This document shows, one piece after another, positions 1 to 8,375 of a stretch of DNA of 17,799 nt (its first letter is position 1; every line of letters begins with the position of its first letter). The DNA is from an uncultured Bacteroides sp. (GTDB taxonomy: Bacteria; Bacteroidota; Bacteroidia; Bacteroidales; Bacteroidaceae). Below the pieces are notes generated by a model that was not told the origin of the DNA, searched no databases, and was given only the letters and a program-made list of their open reading frames with translations. The stretch is from positions 1 to 17,799 of the forward strand of contig CAUEFX010000076.1 of NCBI GenBank assembly GCA_958477465.1, given 5' to 3'. Made by a program: the position numbers and the translations under genes.

Positions 1-30
1 AAGTAAATTCTTTCTCAGTCAAAGAAAAAC

Positions 31-113
31 TATAACTGAAACTTTTGATTATAAAACTGAAAGTTTTAATTTTATAACTAAAACTTTTGGTTATAAAATT
101 AAAAGTTCCGGTT
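31..113. repeat. AT-rich imperfect repeat, two copies of about 42 bp
   Basis: Two direct copies (about 31-72 and 73-113) share the pattern TATAACT-AAACTTTTG-TTATAAAA followed by AAAGTT. Within each copy AACTTTT and AAAAGTT/AAAGTTTT form an inverted pair, so the unit can also be read as about 21 bp repeated in alternating orientation. A degenerate remnant (TTATAGATTATAAAAG) follows to about 127. It lies beyond the terminator of the two-component regulator, in a stretch with no gene. Function is unknown. Confidence 0.6.
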
Positions 114-285
114 ATAGATTATAAAAGAAGAAGCAGAAGTTTTCTACCTACAGAAAGGTAGTTTATATCAAATCTTCATTCCATATTAACAACGCTAAAT
201 TGATTATGTTGCAAAGGTCTGTAAATTAAGGGCGGGATGAAGGCATATTCAATAGAAAGAGGGCATTTTTTCGACCTATAGGTAC

Positions 286-316
286 AAAAAAGAGGGTATA
301 ACAAATTACACCCTCT
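286..316 (-). terminator. Intrinsic terminator of the two-component regulator
   Basis: Read on the minus strand, AGAGGGTGTAA and TTATACCCTCT form an 11-bp stem (one G-T pair) with a TTTG loop. A run of T follows directly. It starts about 25 bases after the stop codon of the regulator, the normal place for a rho-independent terminator. Confidence 0.85.
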
Positions 317-340
317 CGCTGAAATTTTCTTCATTAGAAG

Positions 341-3300
341 CTAAGTATTCTTCTTACCCAAGCTATCCTTATACTCAGTAGGAGTCATCCCGATTTTCGC
401 CTTGAAGCATTTGCTGAAATAACGCGGATCATTAATACCTACCATATACGAAATCTGAGTCATATTAAATTCCCCGGTTTCTATTAATTGAACGGCACGA
501 TTGATGCGCATCTCTTTAATAAACTCAATCGGTGCCAAGCCTGTCAGTGTTTTCAGTTTTTTAAAGAATACCGAACGGCTCACTGCAACCTCTCTCACCA
601 GATCGTCTACGACCAAATCACCGTTATCCATATTCTTTTCCATCAGTTCAATAAGTTTATCCATAAACTTACGGTCATTGGGAGACATCTCCGGCAGTTT
701 TTCTTCCTCTGAAACGGCCTCCTCAGAAACGGTGGCAGAAGCCAGAGCACCATTCATCAGATTGTCTCTGTAAATACTCTGCAACTTATGACGTTGAGCA
801 AGCAGGTTCTCTACACGGGCTTTCAGATAAGTGGCACTGAAAGGCTTGGTAATATAATCATCAGCACCGTATCCCAAACCCTCCAACTTGCTTTCGATGG
901 AAGTCTTGGCAGTCAGCAGAACAATCGGAATATGACTGGTGGTCATATCCGCACGGAGCTCTTTCGTCATTTCAATGCCGTCTTTCTCTGGCATCATGAC
1001 GTCACTGATGATAATATCCGGAACAAATTTAAGCGCCTTGTTCCAACCGTCCATGCCGTCTACCGCTTCAATGACACGATACGCCGGTGAGAAAATAGTA
1101 CGCAGGAAAGTACGCAACTCCTGATTGTCTTCCACAAGCAACATCACTTCCTTGTTGGAATCCTCTTCCGGCTCTTTCTCCAAAGAAGCTACTTCCGGAT
1201 CAACAATAGGAATAACCGATGCCGTAGCATCCATCACCGGAATGGAATGGCGAACGGCGGCATCCTCCAGAATAAATTCAACCGTGTCATCATAATGCTC
1301 TTTTCCTTTAAGAAAATCGACCTTGAAACAGCTTCCTTCGCCCAACTTACTTTCTACTGAGATAGTCGCTTTGTGCATTTCGACAAGTTCTTTCACCAGT
1401 GAAAGGCCGATGCCGGTGCTTGCCTGATTGAACAAATTCTTATCTACCAGATTCTCGAAACGCACAAAGAGAGATTTTTTCTTATTCTCTGCGATGCCGA
1501 TTCCCTGATCCTGCACACCTATGGCAACAGTATCTTCATCCTCATGGATAAAGACACGGATCAGCTTTCCATTCGGAGTATATTTAAAAGCGTTGGAAAG
1601 CAAATTGAATACAATCTTCTCAAATTTATCTTCATCGACCCAGAGATACAGCTCCTTTTTTTCTGCTTCAAACAAAAAGTCGATGCTGTGCTCTTCTGCC
1701 AACGACTCGAAATTATCCATTATCCTCCGGACAAAGGAGACGACATCGACCCGCTGTACCTGCATTTTCATCTTCTTATTCTGAATCTTACGGAAATCAA
1801 GGATTTGATTGACCAAATGAAGCATGCGGTTCGTGTTACGTTCCACCACTACCAACTGTTCGCGTGCATCTTCCGGCAATTTCGAGTTTTTCAGGACATG
1901 CTCTATCGGACCGGCTATCAAGGTCAGCGGAGTACGAAGCTCATGCGAAATATTGGTAAAGAACCGGAGTTTTATATCCGAAACCTGTTGCTCTACCGAC
2001 ACTTCGTGTTTCAACCGGTAAATAGTGAAGAGAATGTAAACCGCTACAAAAATAATAAGCAGAATGAACATTACATAAAGGAAATAAGCAAGTGGCGTTT
2101 CCCAAAATGACGGTAACACGACAATGTCGAGACACCGGGTATTGGGCACCCAAACGCCATCACTGTTCGTTGAACGGACTTTGAATGTATAATGCCCTTT
2201 AGGCAAATTGGTGTAAGTGGCGCTCCGCAATCTGTCGGCGTAAGTCCATTGTTTCTCAAAGCCTTCAAGGATATAGGCGTATTGGATATTCTGCGGATTG
2301 GTGTAATCGAGCGCCGCATACTGAATAGCAAAGATATTCTCTTTATGAGAAAGCACCAATTCTTCCGTATCATCCAAACCGGCCTTTAATACAGAATGAT
2401 CTCCAGGAACAATTTCCTGGTTAGCAATCACCAATTTGGAGAATACAATAGGCGGTACAAAACGGCTTTTACTGATAGAATCGGGATTAAACATAAAAAT
2501 CCCGTTACTGGCACCAAACAGGATCTCTCCTGTGGAAGTCACCGTTGAAGCAGCTTCACTAAAACGTACCCGGAAGGTGATGCTGCGGTCATCGTAATTC
2601 TCAAAACGTTCTTCATCGGGAATAAATTTACTGATGCCGTTCTCCGTACTTATCCACAAGTTGTGCTTATCGTCTTCCCGAATGGAAAGCAGCACATCCG
2701 AAGGAAGTCCGTCAAGCACGGAATAAGATTTAAACACCCCTTTTCCAGCCTCATCGATGGAAAGAAATTTATTAAGTCCGCCACCGAAAGTAGCAAGATA
2801 AAGTTCTTTCTTCTCAGTGGCTATAATCCAGTGTACATCATTATTACTCAAGCTTTTCGTATCATTCGGGTTGCGGGAGAAATGATGGAACTGAATCTCC
2901 TCAGGAGTACTGAAGTTCTCATCAAAAGCAACCGCTCCGGCTGTTGTCCCTACCCAAAGATGTCCATTGTCATCCGAAGTAATAAAACGGGTTTTATAGC
3001 ACAGATCGATCGGATACCCCTTCAGATTGTTGCGGTGATTGACAAAAACCGTATTTCCGTCCTTATCCTTTGACATATAATTAATTCCGTTGGCAAAGGT
3101 TGCAATCCAAATACGTCCGTTATGATCTTCATAAACACAATACACATTATCATTGCTCAAGCTATACATATCATCCTCATCATAACAATAACGGGACAAC
3201 CGGTAAGACAGCCCGTTCGGTGTTGTCGGCTCGGCACATACCAGACCATCCCCTTTCGTCGCTATCCAAAGTACTCCTTTGGAATCCTGCATGATATGAT

Positions 3301-4819
3301 AAACCGTACCCTTCATCGGTATCCCCGAACGGGAAACAGTTCCGTTCTCAGTCAAAAAGCCCAAGTATTTATGGTCAGAATCATATATACGGAGACGTCC
3401 GTCTTTCAACCCTACCCATATATTCTTATTGCTATCCTCACAAAGGGCCCGCACTTCATTGCTCAGCGACTCATAATTATGCTCTTCCGGTGTCAGCATA
3501 CTGAACTGAACCGAACGGAATGTCACTTTCTCCAACCCCTTGGAGTGGGTACAAATCCAAAGATTCCCTTGTGTATCGGAAAAGCTGGAATGTATTTTAT
3601 TAGAAAAACGCCAGTCCGGGCTCCCCAACTCATCATAAAAAGGAACAAGACGGTTCTCTTCACGGTCATAAAAAGAAAATCCACCTCCATAAGGATGTAC
3701 CCAAAGATATCCGTTCACATCTTCGTGTATATGAAAAGAAGGCCGTGAACGGTCGGCAGCAGTAGGCTCCACACGTATCTGCTCACGTTTCAGCTTTCCG
3801 GTAAAAGGATTGAAATGTGCGACAACTCCCGGTTCTTCCTGCTCAAACCACACTTCCGAAGTTTTGTCTACATACGCCGATACAATAGGGGCCGAAGGCA
3901 GATCACGACAAGTTGCGTGAGAATAATGTACATACTCTTTCGTTTTCAGATTGTAAGTAAAGAAGCCGTCTGTAGAGGTAGTAATCACAACTTTATCCGG
4001 TTGCACACTGTTGATGGAAGTGATGCGTGAGCGGGTGGGCAACTCAAGCAATTCGAACTGCCCGTTTCCCTTCTGATAGCGCCACACACGCCCCCTGTCC
4101 GACCCGAAACAAATCTCCGTTTCATTCTCCTGTACGGCATAGAAAGCCTGTTTCGGGTCCGAGAAGCGCTCTTTCGTCTCTACAAAATAGGAGACCGGTG
4201 TTTTCTCTCCCGGACGAATCAAGCCCAAGCCATTGTCCGTAAGCATCCATTCATTGTTATCAGCATCCTGGTACACCTTAAAGACTTTCGTTGCAGGAAA
4301 AAGCCCCGACTTTGCAGAATAAATCTCTGCAACAAGGCGACCGGTCCGGGCAGAAGTTGTGACACGTATCGCACCGTCATTCTCTGTAAGCAGCCAGACC
4401 GTTCCTCCTTGAAGAACGCTGATCGTATTCACATTGGAATTGTTCCCCGGCTGTCCGGCAGCAGGTACCTGTTCAAAGGTCTCCGTACGCGGATCAAAAC
4501 GATGGGCCCGATTATCATAGGTCAACAGCCACAAATATCCGTCCGGATCTTCATACATCCGGTCGACGCGGTTATTCGTCAAACTGATAAAATTTCCCTG
4601 ACGCGCTTTATACGTTTTAAAAGAGTAACCGTTAAAACGGTTAATACCGTCCCAAGTGGAAAACCAAAGATTCCCTTTATGGTCCTGCAATATGCTCATT
4701 ACAGTATTTTGCGACAAACCGTCTTCAGAGGAGTAATGGGTAAAGAAACAGTCTCGCTGAGCGCTAATTGCCAAGGCAATGCTCAAAAATGTTATCAGAA
4801 ATAAGGTTCTTCTCATCAT
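341..4819 (-). CDS. Hybrid two-component system regulator (HTCS) of a pectin locus
   Basis: A one-protein signalling system of 1492 residues that would sense a pectin fragment in the periplasm and switch on transcription. From the ATG at 4819 the order is: signal peptide (about 1-20); two-component-regulator propeller repeats with recurring SLSN and NLW(F/I)ST motifs (about 25-770); Y_Y_Y domain (about 815-890); membrane helix (about 911-933); histidine kinase with NISHELRTP (His959) and ATPase boxes NLLSNAFKY, DQGIGIA and TGIGLSL; a receiver with phospho-acceptor Asp1273 and Lys1325; and a C-terminal AraC-type helix-turn-helix (about 1395-1490). All catalytic motifs look intact. ATGs lie at 4834, 4819 and 4816, plus an upstream TTG at 4849. 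I chose 4819 because it places a standard signal peptide first and a GGA lies 10 bases upstream. Neighbouring pectin esterases point to a pectic oligosaccharide ligand, which is inference. Confidence 0.95.
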   Translation of the reverse strand: MMRRTLFLITFLSIALAISAQRDCFFTHYSSEDGLSQNTVMSILQDHKGNLWFSTWDGINRFNGYSFKTYKARQGNFISLTNNRVDRMYEDPDGYLWLLTYDNRAHRFDPRTETFEQVPAAGQPGNNSNVNTISVLQGGTVWLLTENDGAIRVTTSARTGRLVAEIYSAKSGLFPATKVFKVYQDADNNEWMLTDNGLGLIRPGEKTPVSYFVETKERFSDPKQAFYAVQENETEICFGSDRGRVWRYQKGNGQFELLELPTRSRITSINSVQPDKVVITTSTDGFFTYNLKTKEYVHYSHATCRDLPSAPIVSAYVDKTSEVWFEQEEPGVVAHFNPFTGKLKREQIRVEPTAADRSRPSFHIHEDVNGYLWVHPYGGGFSFYDREENRLVPFYDELGSPDWRFSNKIHSSFSDTQGNLWICTHSKGLEKVTFRSVQFSMLTPEEHNYESLSNEVRALCEDSNKNIWVGLKDGRLRIYDSDHKYLGFLTENGTVSRSGIPMKGTVYHIMQDSKGVLWIATKGDGLVCAEPTTPNGLSYRLSRYCYDEDDMYSLSNDNVYCVYEDHNGRIWIATFANGINYMSKDKDGNTVFVNHRNNLKGYPIDLCYKTRFITSDDNGHLWVGTTAGAVAFDENFSTPEEIQFHHFSRNPNDTKSLSNNDVHWIIATEKKELYLATFGGGLNKFLSIDEAGKGVFKSYSVLDGLPSDVLLSIREDDKHNLWISTENGISKFIPDEERFENYDDRSITFRVRFSEAASTVTSTGEILFGASNGIFMFNPDSISKSRFVPPIVFSKLVIANQEIVPGDHSVLKAGLDDTEELVLSHKENIFAIQYAALDYTNPQNIQYAYILEGFEKQWTYADRLRSATYTNLPKGHYTFKVRSTNSDGVWVPNTRCLDIVVLPSFWETPLAYFLYVMFILLIIFVAVYILFTIYRLKHEVSVEQQVSDIKLRFFTNISHELRTPLTLIAGPIEHVLKNSKLPEDAREQLVVVERNTNRMLHLVNQILDFRKIQNKKMKMQVQRVDVVSFVRRIMDNFESLAEEHSIDFLFEAEKKELYLWVDEDKFEKIVFNLLSNAFKYTPNGKLIRVFIHEDEDTVAIGVQDQGIGIAENKKKSLFVRFENLVDKNLFNQASTGIGLSLVKELVEMHKATISVESKLGEGSCFKVDFLKGKEHYDDTVEFILEDAAVRHSIPVMDATASVIPIVDPEVASLEKEPEEDSNKEVMLLVEDNQELRTFLRTIFSPAYRVIEAVDGMDGWNKALKFVPDIIISDVMMPEKDGIEMTKELRADMTTSHIPIVLLTAKTSIESKLEGLGYGADDYITKPFSATYLKARVENLLAQRHKLQSIYRDNLMNGALASATVSEEAVSEEEKLPEMSPNDRKFMDKLIELMEKNMDNGDLVVDDLVREVAVSRSVFFKKLKTLTGLAPIEFIKEMRINRAVQLIETGEFNMTQISYMVGINDPRYFSKCFKAKIGMTPTEYKDSLGKKNT

Positions 4820-4838
4820 TTTATAAAATTCCATGCTG

Positions 4839-4846
4839 TAAAGATA
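4839..4846 (-). promoter_or_regulatory. Possible -7 promoter element of the HTCS gene
   Basis: On the minus strand TATCTTTA differs from the Bacteroidota -7 consensus TAnnTTTG at one base. No clear -33 TTG lies at the usual spacing. If it works, transcription would start near 4834, at or just before the first ATG. That favours the ATG at 4819 as the translation start. Confidence 0.35.
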
Positions 4847-5000
4847 CAAATTAAGCCGAATCTTACCCTATTTTTACTTTTATTTTAATAAAACATGGGG
4901 GCGATATACCTCATTTAGTATCTCTTAAGTAGTTGGAATAGGTATAAAGAGAAAAGTTACATGTAAAAAAACGATCCTGAAACAATCTGTTTACCAAGTA

Positions 5001-6155
5001 TCATTCTGAAAGTTGCTTATTGAAGAAAGACAATATTTCCGCTTGTATCTCCTTACTGCAGAAGTGAGGCAAATCCCATAATTTTGTAACCAGTTTATCA
5101 CCGGCGTTCTGACTATTCCACACGGCACGCAACTGGGAATATGCCTCTTCTACCGCCGGAACAGGAAACAGTTTGTCATGCCGGCCATTAAAGAAAAGCA
5201 TCGCTTTAGGACAGGCTATGGAAGCGATATGAGGATAATCCAAGTACCGTCTTAAACCGGGTAACACATTGGCATAATTCGAATCACCCTTGCCGCGTCC
5301 GTAATGAGATGAAAGTTGATATTCCGTTGTCGTCAGCCAACAGACAGCCGCACCGGCCTTTACCCTATCAGACAATGCCGATAACATCCAGGAACGATAA
5401 GCCCCCATCGAGAATCCCATACAGCCTATCCGGTCTGCATCGACCTCCTTCAAAGAAGCAAGAAAGTCGGCAGTATACATATCCTCATACGAAATCGTAC
5501 CGCTCCAACTGCGTCCCAACATTTCAAAGACACACGCCAAAGCCTGCTGGCTTTCATAACGTACTCCCTCTTTCCGCCCGCGTTCTCCCCAGAAAAGAGC
5601 ATCTATGGAAATCACCACATACCCTTTAGAAGCGAGATAATCACCGACATACTGGTCATCATAACATTGATGCGCCCAATGATCGGCATCTGCCAATGTC
5701 AGCGAATCAACATCGAAAGGACGGATCATCTTCTCCTTCCCTATCGAAAAGTGCGCCCCATGATCATGCAATAACACAACAGCCGGAAACGGACCTTCCC
5801 CCTCAGGAACCAACAGATAGGCGGGAACCCGGGAATAGCCGGAAAGGTTGAAGCGAATCTTCCTGGCTTCATAACCCGTCCGCTGCTCTACTGCCACAAC
5901 CTCCATGTCGTATTCTCCGGCAACAGGCGGTGGAGCCAGCATTGCATCCAGAACAACCGTACGGGCCATTTTCCGCCACTCGGAAAAATCGGTTTGGGCA
6001 CTATTTCCCCACGCCATGGGATAGGTGAGCTCCTGCTTTATCTTTTCCAGAAAAAGCGGATAATCCTTTTCTATCTCATAGGAGGTACTTCCTTGTGCCG
6101 CAGCAGACAAAAAAGCGACAACCGTCAATACACTAAAAGCGATTCGTTTCAACAT
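5001..6155 (-). CDS. Secreted alpha/beta-hydrolase esterase (dienelactone hydrolase / acetylxylan esterase-like)
   Basis: A 384-residue exported hydrolase with a signal peptide ending near ...AAAQG (residue 21). The alpha/beta-hydrolase core is clear. It has an oxyanion-loop HDHG (130-133), the nucleophile elbow G-F-S-M-G (Ser249), an acid in GRHDKLFP (Asp327) and the catalytic histidine in LPHFCSKE (His364). Length and layout fit the large dienelactone hydrolase/acetyl-esterase group of Bacteroides polysaccharide loci. It lies 20 bases after the CE12-CE8 gene with a good Shine-Dalgarno, so the two are probably one transcript. A role in removing acetyl or other ester groups from pectin is inference from its neighbours. 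The exact substrate cannot be read from the sequence, and a peptidase-like or feruloyl-esterase activity is possible. Confidence 0.85.
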   Translation of the reverse strand: MLKRIAFSVLTVVAFLSAAAQGSTSYEIEKDYPLFLEKIKQELTYPMAWGNSAQTDFSEWRKMARTVVLDAMLAPPPVAGEYDMEVVAVEQRTGYEARKIRFNLSGYSRVPAYLLVPEGEGPFPAVVLLHDHGAHFSIGKEKMIRPFDVDSLTLADADHWAHQCYDDQYVGDYLASKGYVVISIDALFWGERGRKEGVRYESQQALACVFEMLGRSWSGTISYEDMYTADFLASLKEVDADRIGCMGFSMGAYRSWMLSALSDRVKAGAAVCWLTTTEYQLSSHYGRGKGDSNYANVLPGLRRYLDYPHIASIACPKAMLFFNGRHDKLFPVPAVEEAYSQLRAVWNSQNAGDKLVTKLWDLPHFCSKEIQAEILSFFNKQLSE

Positions 6156-6160
6156 TCGGG

Positions 6161-6166
6161 TCTTCC
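6161..6166 (-). promoter_or_regulatory. Shine-Dalgarno of the esterase gene
   Basis: GGAAGA stands 5 bases before the ATG at 6155. It lies in the 20-base gap after the CE12-CE8 stop codon. It is one of the few clear ribosome sites in the window, and it supports both this start and co-transcription with the gene upstream. Confidence 0.6.
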
Positions 6167-6175
6167 ATTATAAAT

Positions 6176-7906
6176 TTATCTCACTACCTTTACTAACGAA
6201 TCTCCATGCTTCACCGGATTCCAGCCATCCTCCCCTTTCAGGATATCTTCCATACGATATTCTTTCAGATTTTTCAATTGCCTGGAGAAAGCGGCACGCG
6301 CTTTCGGGTCAGCTCCTTCACCACGACTTTGGTATTCGGCATAAAACACCGTTTTCTCAGCCTCTTTCTTACCCCAGTTATGCCATCCGGCAGGTTGTAT
6401 ATGCCCACCCATATCACAATGTATGAATACCGCTTTCGCATACGGACGCCATGGGCGGGAAAGATAAACTCCCTTCACATCCTCATCGGCTGTCAGGGTG
6501 CAATCATAAAACACATAACCGTATTTTACTCCTTTGTCGGTAGAAGGAGCTGTTATGTATCCGTCTCTCTTACTATGAATGTGGCAACGGTTGAATACAG
6601 CCGTAGACCAACCGAAAATAAAATCGACAGAACCCTCAATGTAGCAGTCCTCATAATACTGACGGCTGTTTTTACCATAAGTGTAAAGTGTATCCTGAAA
6701 CCCTAAGAAGCGGCAATTCTTGAAAAAAGCACGATCTGCCGACACGAAACAAGCTACCGCCTGCCCCACCGGACCGGCAGTATTCTCAAAAGTTATATTC
6801 TCGGCATAAAAATCCGGTGCATAAATATAGCAGGAAGATGAACCGGAAGTTCCCTTCGTCTCTCCGAAGACATTCTTCTTATCAGCATAATCGTCGTAAG
6901 AGATTACCGCCCCCTCCTGGCCTATCAGGGAAATATTTATTTTACTTTCCGGTATCACGACTTTTTCTTTGTATATACCTTTGCGGACAAGAATAGTGGT
7001 ACGCACATTTTTACGGAAATCGGGTACGGCATCAATGGCATCCTGAATAGTAAAAAAGTCACCGCTACCATCCTGTGCTACCACATAATCATAGTGACGC
7101 ACGTATTCAGCCAGTTCGGGAACAGCCTGTGCGATGGCATCCACTGCCAGACCGGCCACTACCCGACCGCCATGTATATTAAGATGTGTATTATCTTCGC
7201 GTCCTTTCGGGAAAGCCGGAACTTTGTTGGGTTCTACCCACATGAAGAGCTTCTTCGATTCTACAGGTCCCAAACCTTGAACCAGCTCATGGGTTATCTT
7301 ATTCATATCGATAAAAGGTACATTCAGCTTCTTCGCCACATTACGGGGAGATTCGAGATAAGCACCGTGTGTATCATACAAGGTATCGCCTTCTTGCGGA
7401 AGCGCCACCTCTCCGGCATCATGACGGGTGTCCTTACTGATACTTTCGTCTAACGGACGGACAAAATTACGCCGTACAATCGCATTACAAAGTATCGGGA
7501 TTCCCCCTTTCGCACGAGTTTCATTCACAAAGCGGATAAGGTTGGCATCAAAAGTCGTACCGGGCTCCGTATGACGGTCTGCCTTAGGCTTCTCATCATT
7601 ATGCCCGAATTGAATAATCACATAGTCTCCCTTTTTCACTTGAGAGATGACCTTGTCCCAACGGCCTTCATCGATAAAACTCTTGGAACTCCGTCCGTTC
7701 ACTGCATGATTGTCGATGCGAACCTCTTCACTGAAGAATCCGGGAAGCATCATTCCCCACCCCCGTTCAGGATTTCCTCCGGTGATATTTTTGTTAGCCA
7801 TCGTAGAATCGCCTATCATAAAAATAGTAAGCACGGGATTATTATCCGCCTTAAAAGCAGAAAGCAGAAAGAATAAACTAAAAAGAACAACCAGCTTGTT
7901 TTTCAT
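6176..7906 (-). CDS. CE12 rhamnogalacturonan acetylesterase-CE8 pectin methylesterase fusion
   Basis: A 576-residue exported enzyme with two pectin-deesterifying domains. After a signal peptide (about 1-20) comes an SGNH hydrolase (about 25-265): GDS with Ser34, the GHND block with Asn103, and D-N-T-H giving Asp238/His241, as in CE12 rhamnogalacturonan acetylesterases. Then comes a right-handed beta-helix CE8 methylesterase (about 272-570): GQAVA (Gln382), GFQDTLY (acid/base Asp405), GSVDFIFG (nucleophile Asp428) and RPW (Arg484/Trp486). Every family catalytic residue is present in both halves. Together they would remove acetyl and methyl esters so that lyases and hydrolases can reach the chain. 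The open frame extends to a TTG at 7936, but the ATG at 7906 gives a proper signal peptide and follows a -7 element. It heads a likely operon with the esterase downstream. Confidence 0.93.
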   Translation of the reverse strand: MKNKLVVLFSLFFLLSAFKADNNPVLTIFMIGDSTMANKNITGGNPERGWGMMLPGFFSEEVRIDNHAVNGRSSKSFIDEGRWDKVISQVKKGDYVIIQFGHNDEKPKADRHTEPGTTFDANLIRFVNETRAKGGIPILCNAIVRRNFVRPLDESISKDTRHDAGEVALPQEGDTLYDTHGAYLESPRNVAKKLNVPFIDMNKITHELVQGLGPVESKKLFMWVEPNKVPAFPKGREDNTHLNIHGGRVVAGLAVDAIAQAVPELAEYVRHYDYVVAQDGSGDFFTIQDAIDAVPDFRKNVRTTILVRKGIYKEKVVIPESKINISLIGQEGAVISYDDYADKKNVFGETKGTSGSSSCYIYAPDFYAENITFENTAGPVGQAVACFVSADRAFFKNCRFLGFQDTLYTYGKNSRQYYEDCYIEGSVDFIFGWSTAVFNRCHIHSKRDGYITAPSTDKGVKYGYVFYDCTLTADEDVKGVYLSRPWRPYAKAVFIHCDMGGHIQPAGWHNWGKKEAEKTVFYAEYQSRGEGADPKARAAFSRQLKNLKEYRMEDILKGEDGWNPVKHGDSLVKVVR

Positions 7907-7933
7907 TTTTGTCGAATTATATTTTATTATGTG

Positions 7934-7941
7934 CAAACTTA
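7934..7941 (-). promoter_or_regulatory. -7 promoter element for the CE12-CE8 operon
   Basis: On the minus strand TAAGTTTG matches the Bacteroidota -7 consensus TAnnTTTG exactly. It lies 27 bases before the ATG at 7906, which would leave a leader of about 20 bases. The -33 element is weak. It is back-to-back with the kdgF promoter. Confidence 0.55.
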
Positions 7942-7973
7942 CAGACTTTTTATCCGAATAACGTGTAAAAAGC

Positions 7974-8003
7974 GTTGCATTAGGTGGAATAATTGTATAT
8001 TTG
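7974..8003 (+). promoter_or_regulatory. Promoter of kdgF
   Basis: A -33 GTTG (7974-7977) and an exact -7 TATATTTG (7996-8003) are separated by 18 bases, close to the usual Bacteroides spacing. Transcription would begin near 8008-8010, about 20 bases before the kdgF start. The divergent CE12-CE8 promoter is about 60 bases away, so one regulator could control both. Confidence 0.65.
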
Positions 8004-8027
8004 AACAGTTTTTTTTAAGCATGAGGT

Positions 8028-8375
8028 ATGAAAACAAGAAGTAAAACATTCATTTTAGAAAAAGAAAAGACATGGGAGCCGGCAGGCGAAGGTGTAGTCC
8101 GCCAAATCATGGGATATGACGGACAGGTAATGCTTGTAAAAGTAAAGTTTGAAACCGGTGCTATCGGAACACCTCATACACACTATCATACGCAGACCAC
8201 CTATGTGGCAAGCGGTAAGTTTGAATTCACCGTAAACGGGGAGAAACAAATAGTAGAAGCCGGAGATGGTGTATATATTGAGCCGGATGCAGAGCACGGT
8301 TGCGTCTGCCTGGAAGCAGGAATATTGATTGACTGCTTTAGTCCGATGCGGGCAGACTTCCTAAAAAGGGTGTAA
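8028..8375 (+). CDS. kdgF: KdgF-type cupin, converts 4,5-unsaturated uronate to the linear ketonised form
   Basis: A 115-residue single-domain cupin with no signal peptide, so cytosolic. The first cupin motif T-P-H-T-H-Y-H-T-Q gives metal ligand candidates His50, His52 and Gln56. The second (EPDAEHG) gives His90. The tail reads I-D-C-F-S-P-M-R, with Asp102, Phe104 and Arg108; I recall these as the residues proposed to be catalytic in characterised KdgF. The general pattern (GVVRQIMGY, KFETGAIG, QTTYV, FSPMRADFL) fits pectin-degradation protein KdgF. KdgF speeds ring opening of the unsaturated galacturonate released by lyases and GH105 enzymes, feeding KduI/KduD. It is the only forward gene among the pectin enzymes, and its stop codon lies inside the terminator of the opposing operon. 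A generic cupin is the alternative, but context and the tail motif argue for KdgF. Confidence 0.85.
   Translation: MKTRSKTFILEKEKTWEPAGEGVVRQIMGYDGQVMLVKVKFETGAIGTPHTHYHTQTTYVASGKFEFTVNGEKQIVEAGDGVYIEPDAEHGCVCLEAGILIDCFSPMRADFLKRV

Larger units (their letters stand above)
1..340. other. Non-coding region left of the regulator gene
   Basis: I see no convincing gene here. The stretch holds the AT-rich repeat (31-113), a small inverted repeat CTACCT/AGGTAG (144-161), a 10-bp perfect palindrome ACCTATAGGT (274-283) and the terminator of the minus-strand regulator (286-316). No -7 element with a following start codon is obvious. The window begins inside this region, so any gene further left is out of view. 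Confidence 0.6.

Noticed and set aside
144..161. Inverted repeat CTACCT/AGGTAG as a terminator or operator.
   Set aside because: Six base pairs with a six-base loop and no T-run or nearby promoter; chance is likely.
1544..2110. A 188-codon open frame on the plus strand inside the regulator gene.
   Set aside because: It lies antisense to the conserved kinase and transmembrane coding region, and its predicted protein has no recognisable domain or signal.
3122..3748. A 208-codon plus-strand open frame.
   Set aside because: It is antisense to the propeller repeats of the regulator, whose conserved motifs explain the sequence fully.
4960..5000. Possible terminator after the esterase gene (T-run on the minus strand near 4965-4971).
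   Set aside because: The only stem is AAACA/TGTTT, and it is separated from the T-run by about 12 bases, too weak to call.
8021..8044. Seven-codon open frame (ATG AGG ... TAA) overlapping the start of kdgF in another frame, which might be a regulatory upstream peptide.
   Set aside because: It is very short, has no separate ribosome site and no telling codon content; chance overlap is the simpler reading.
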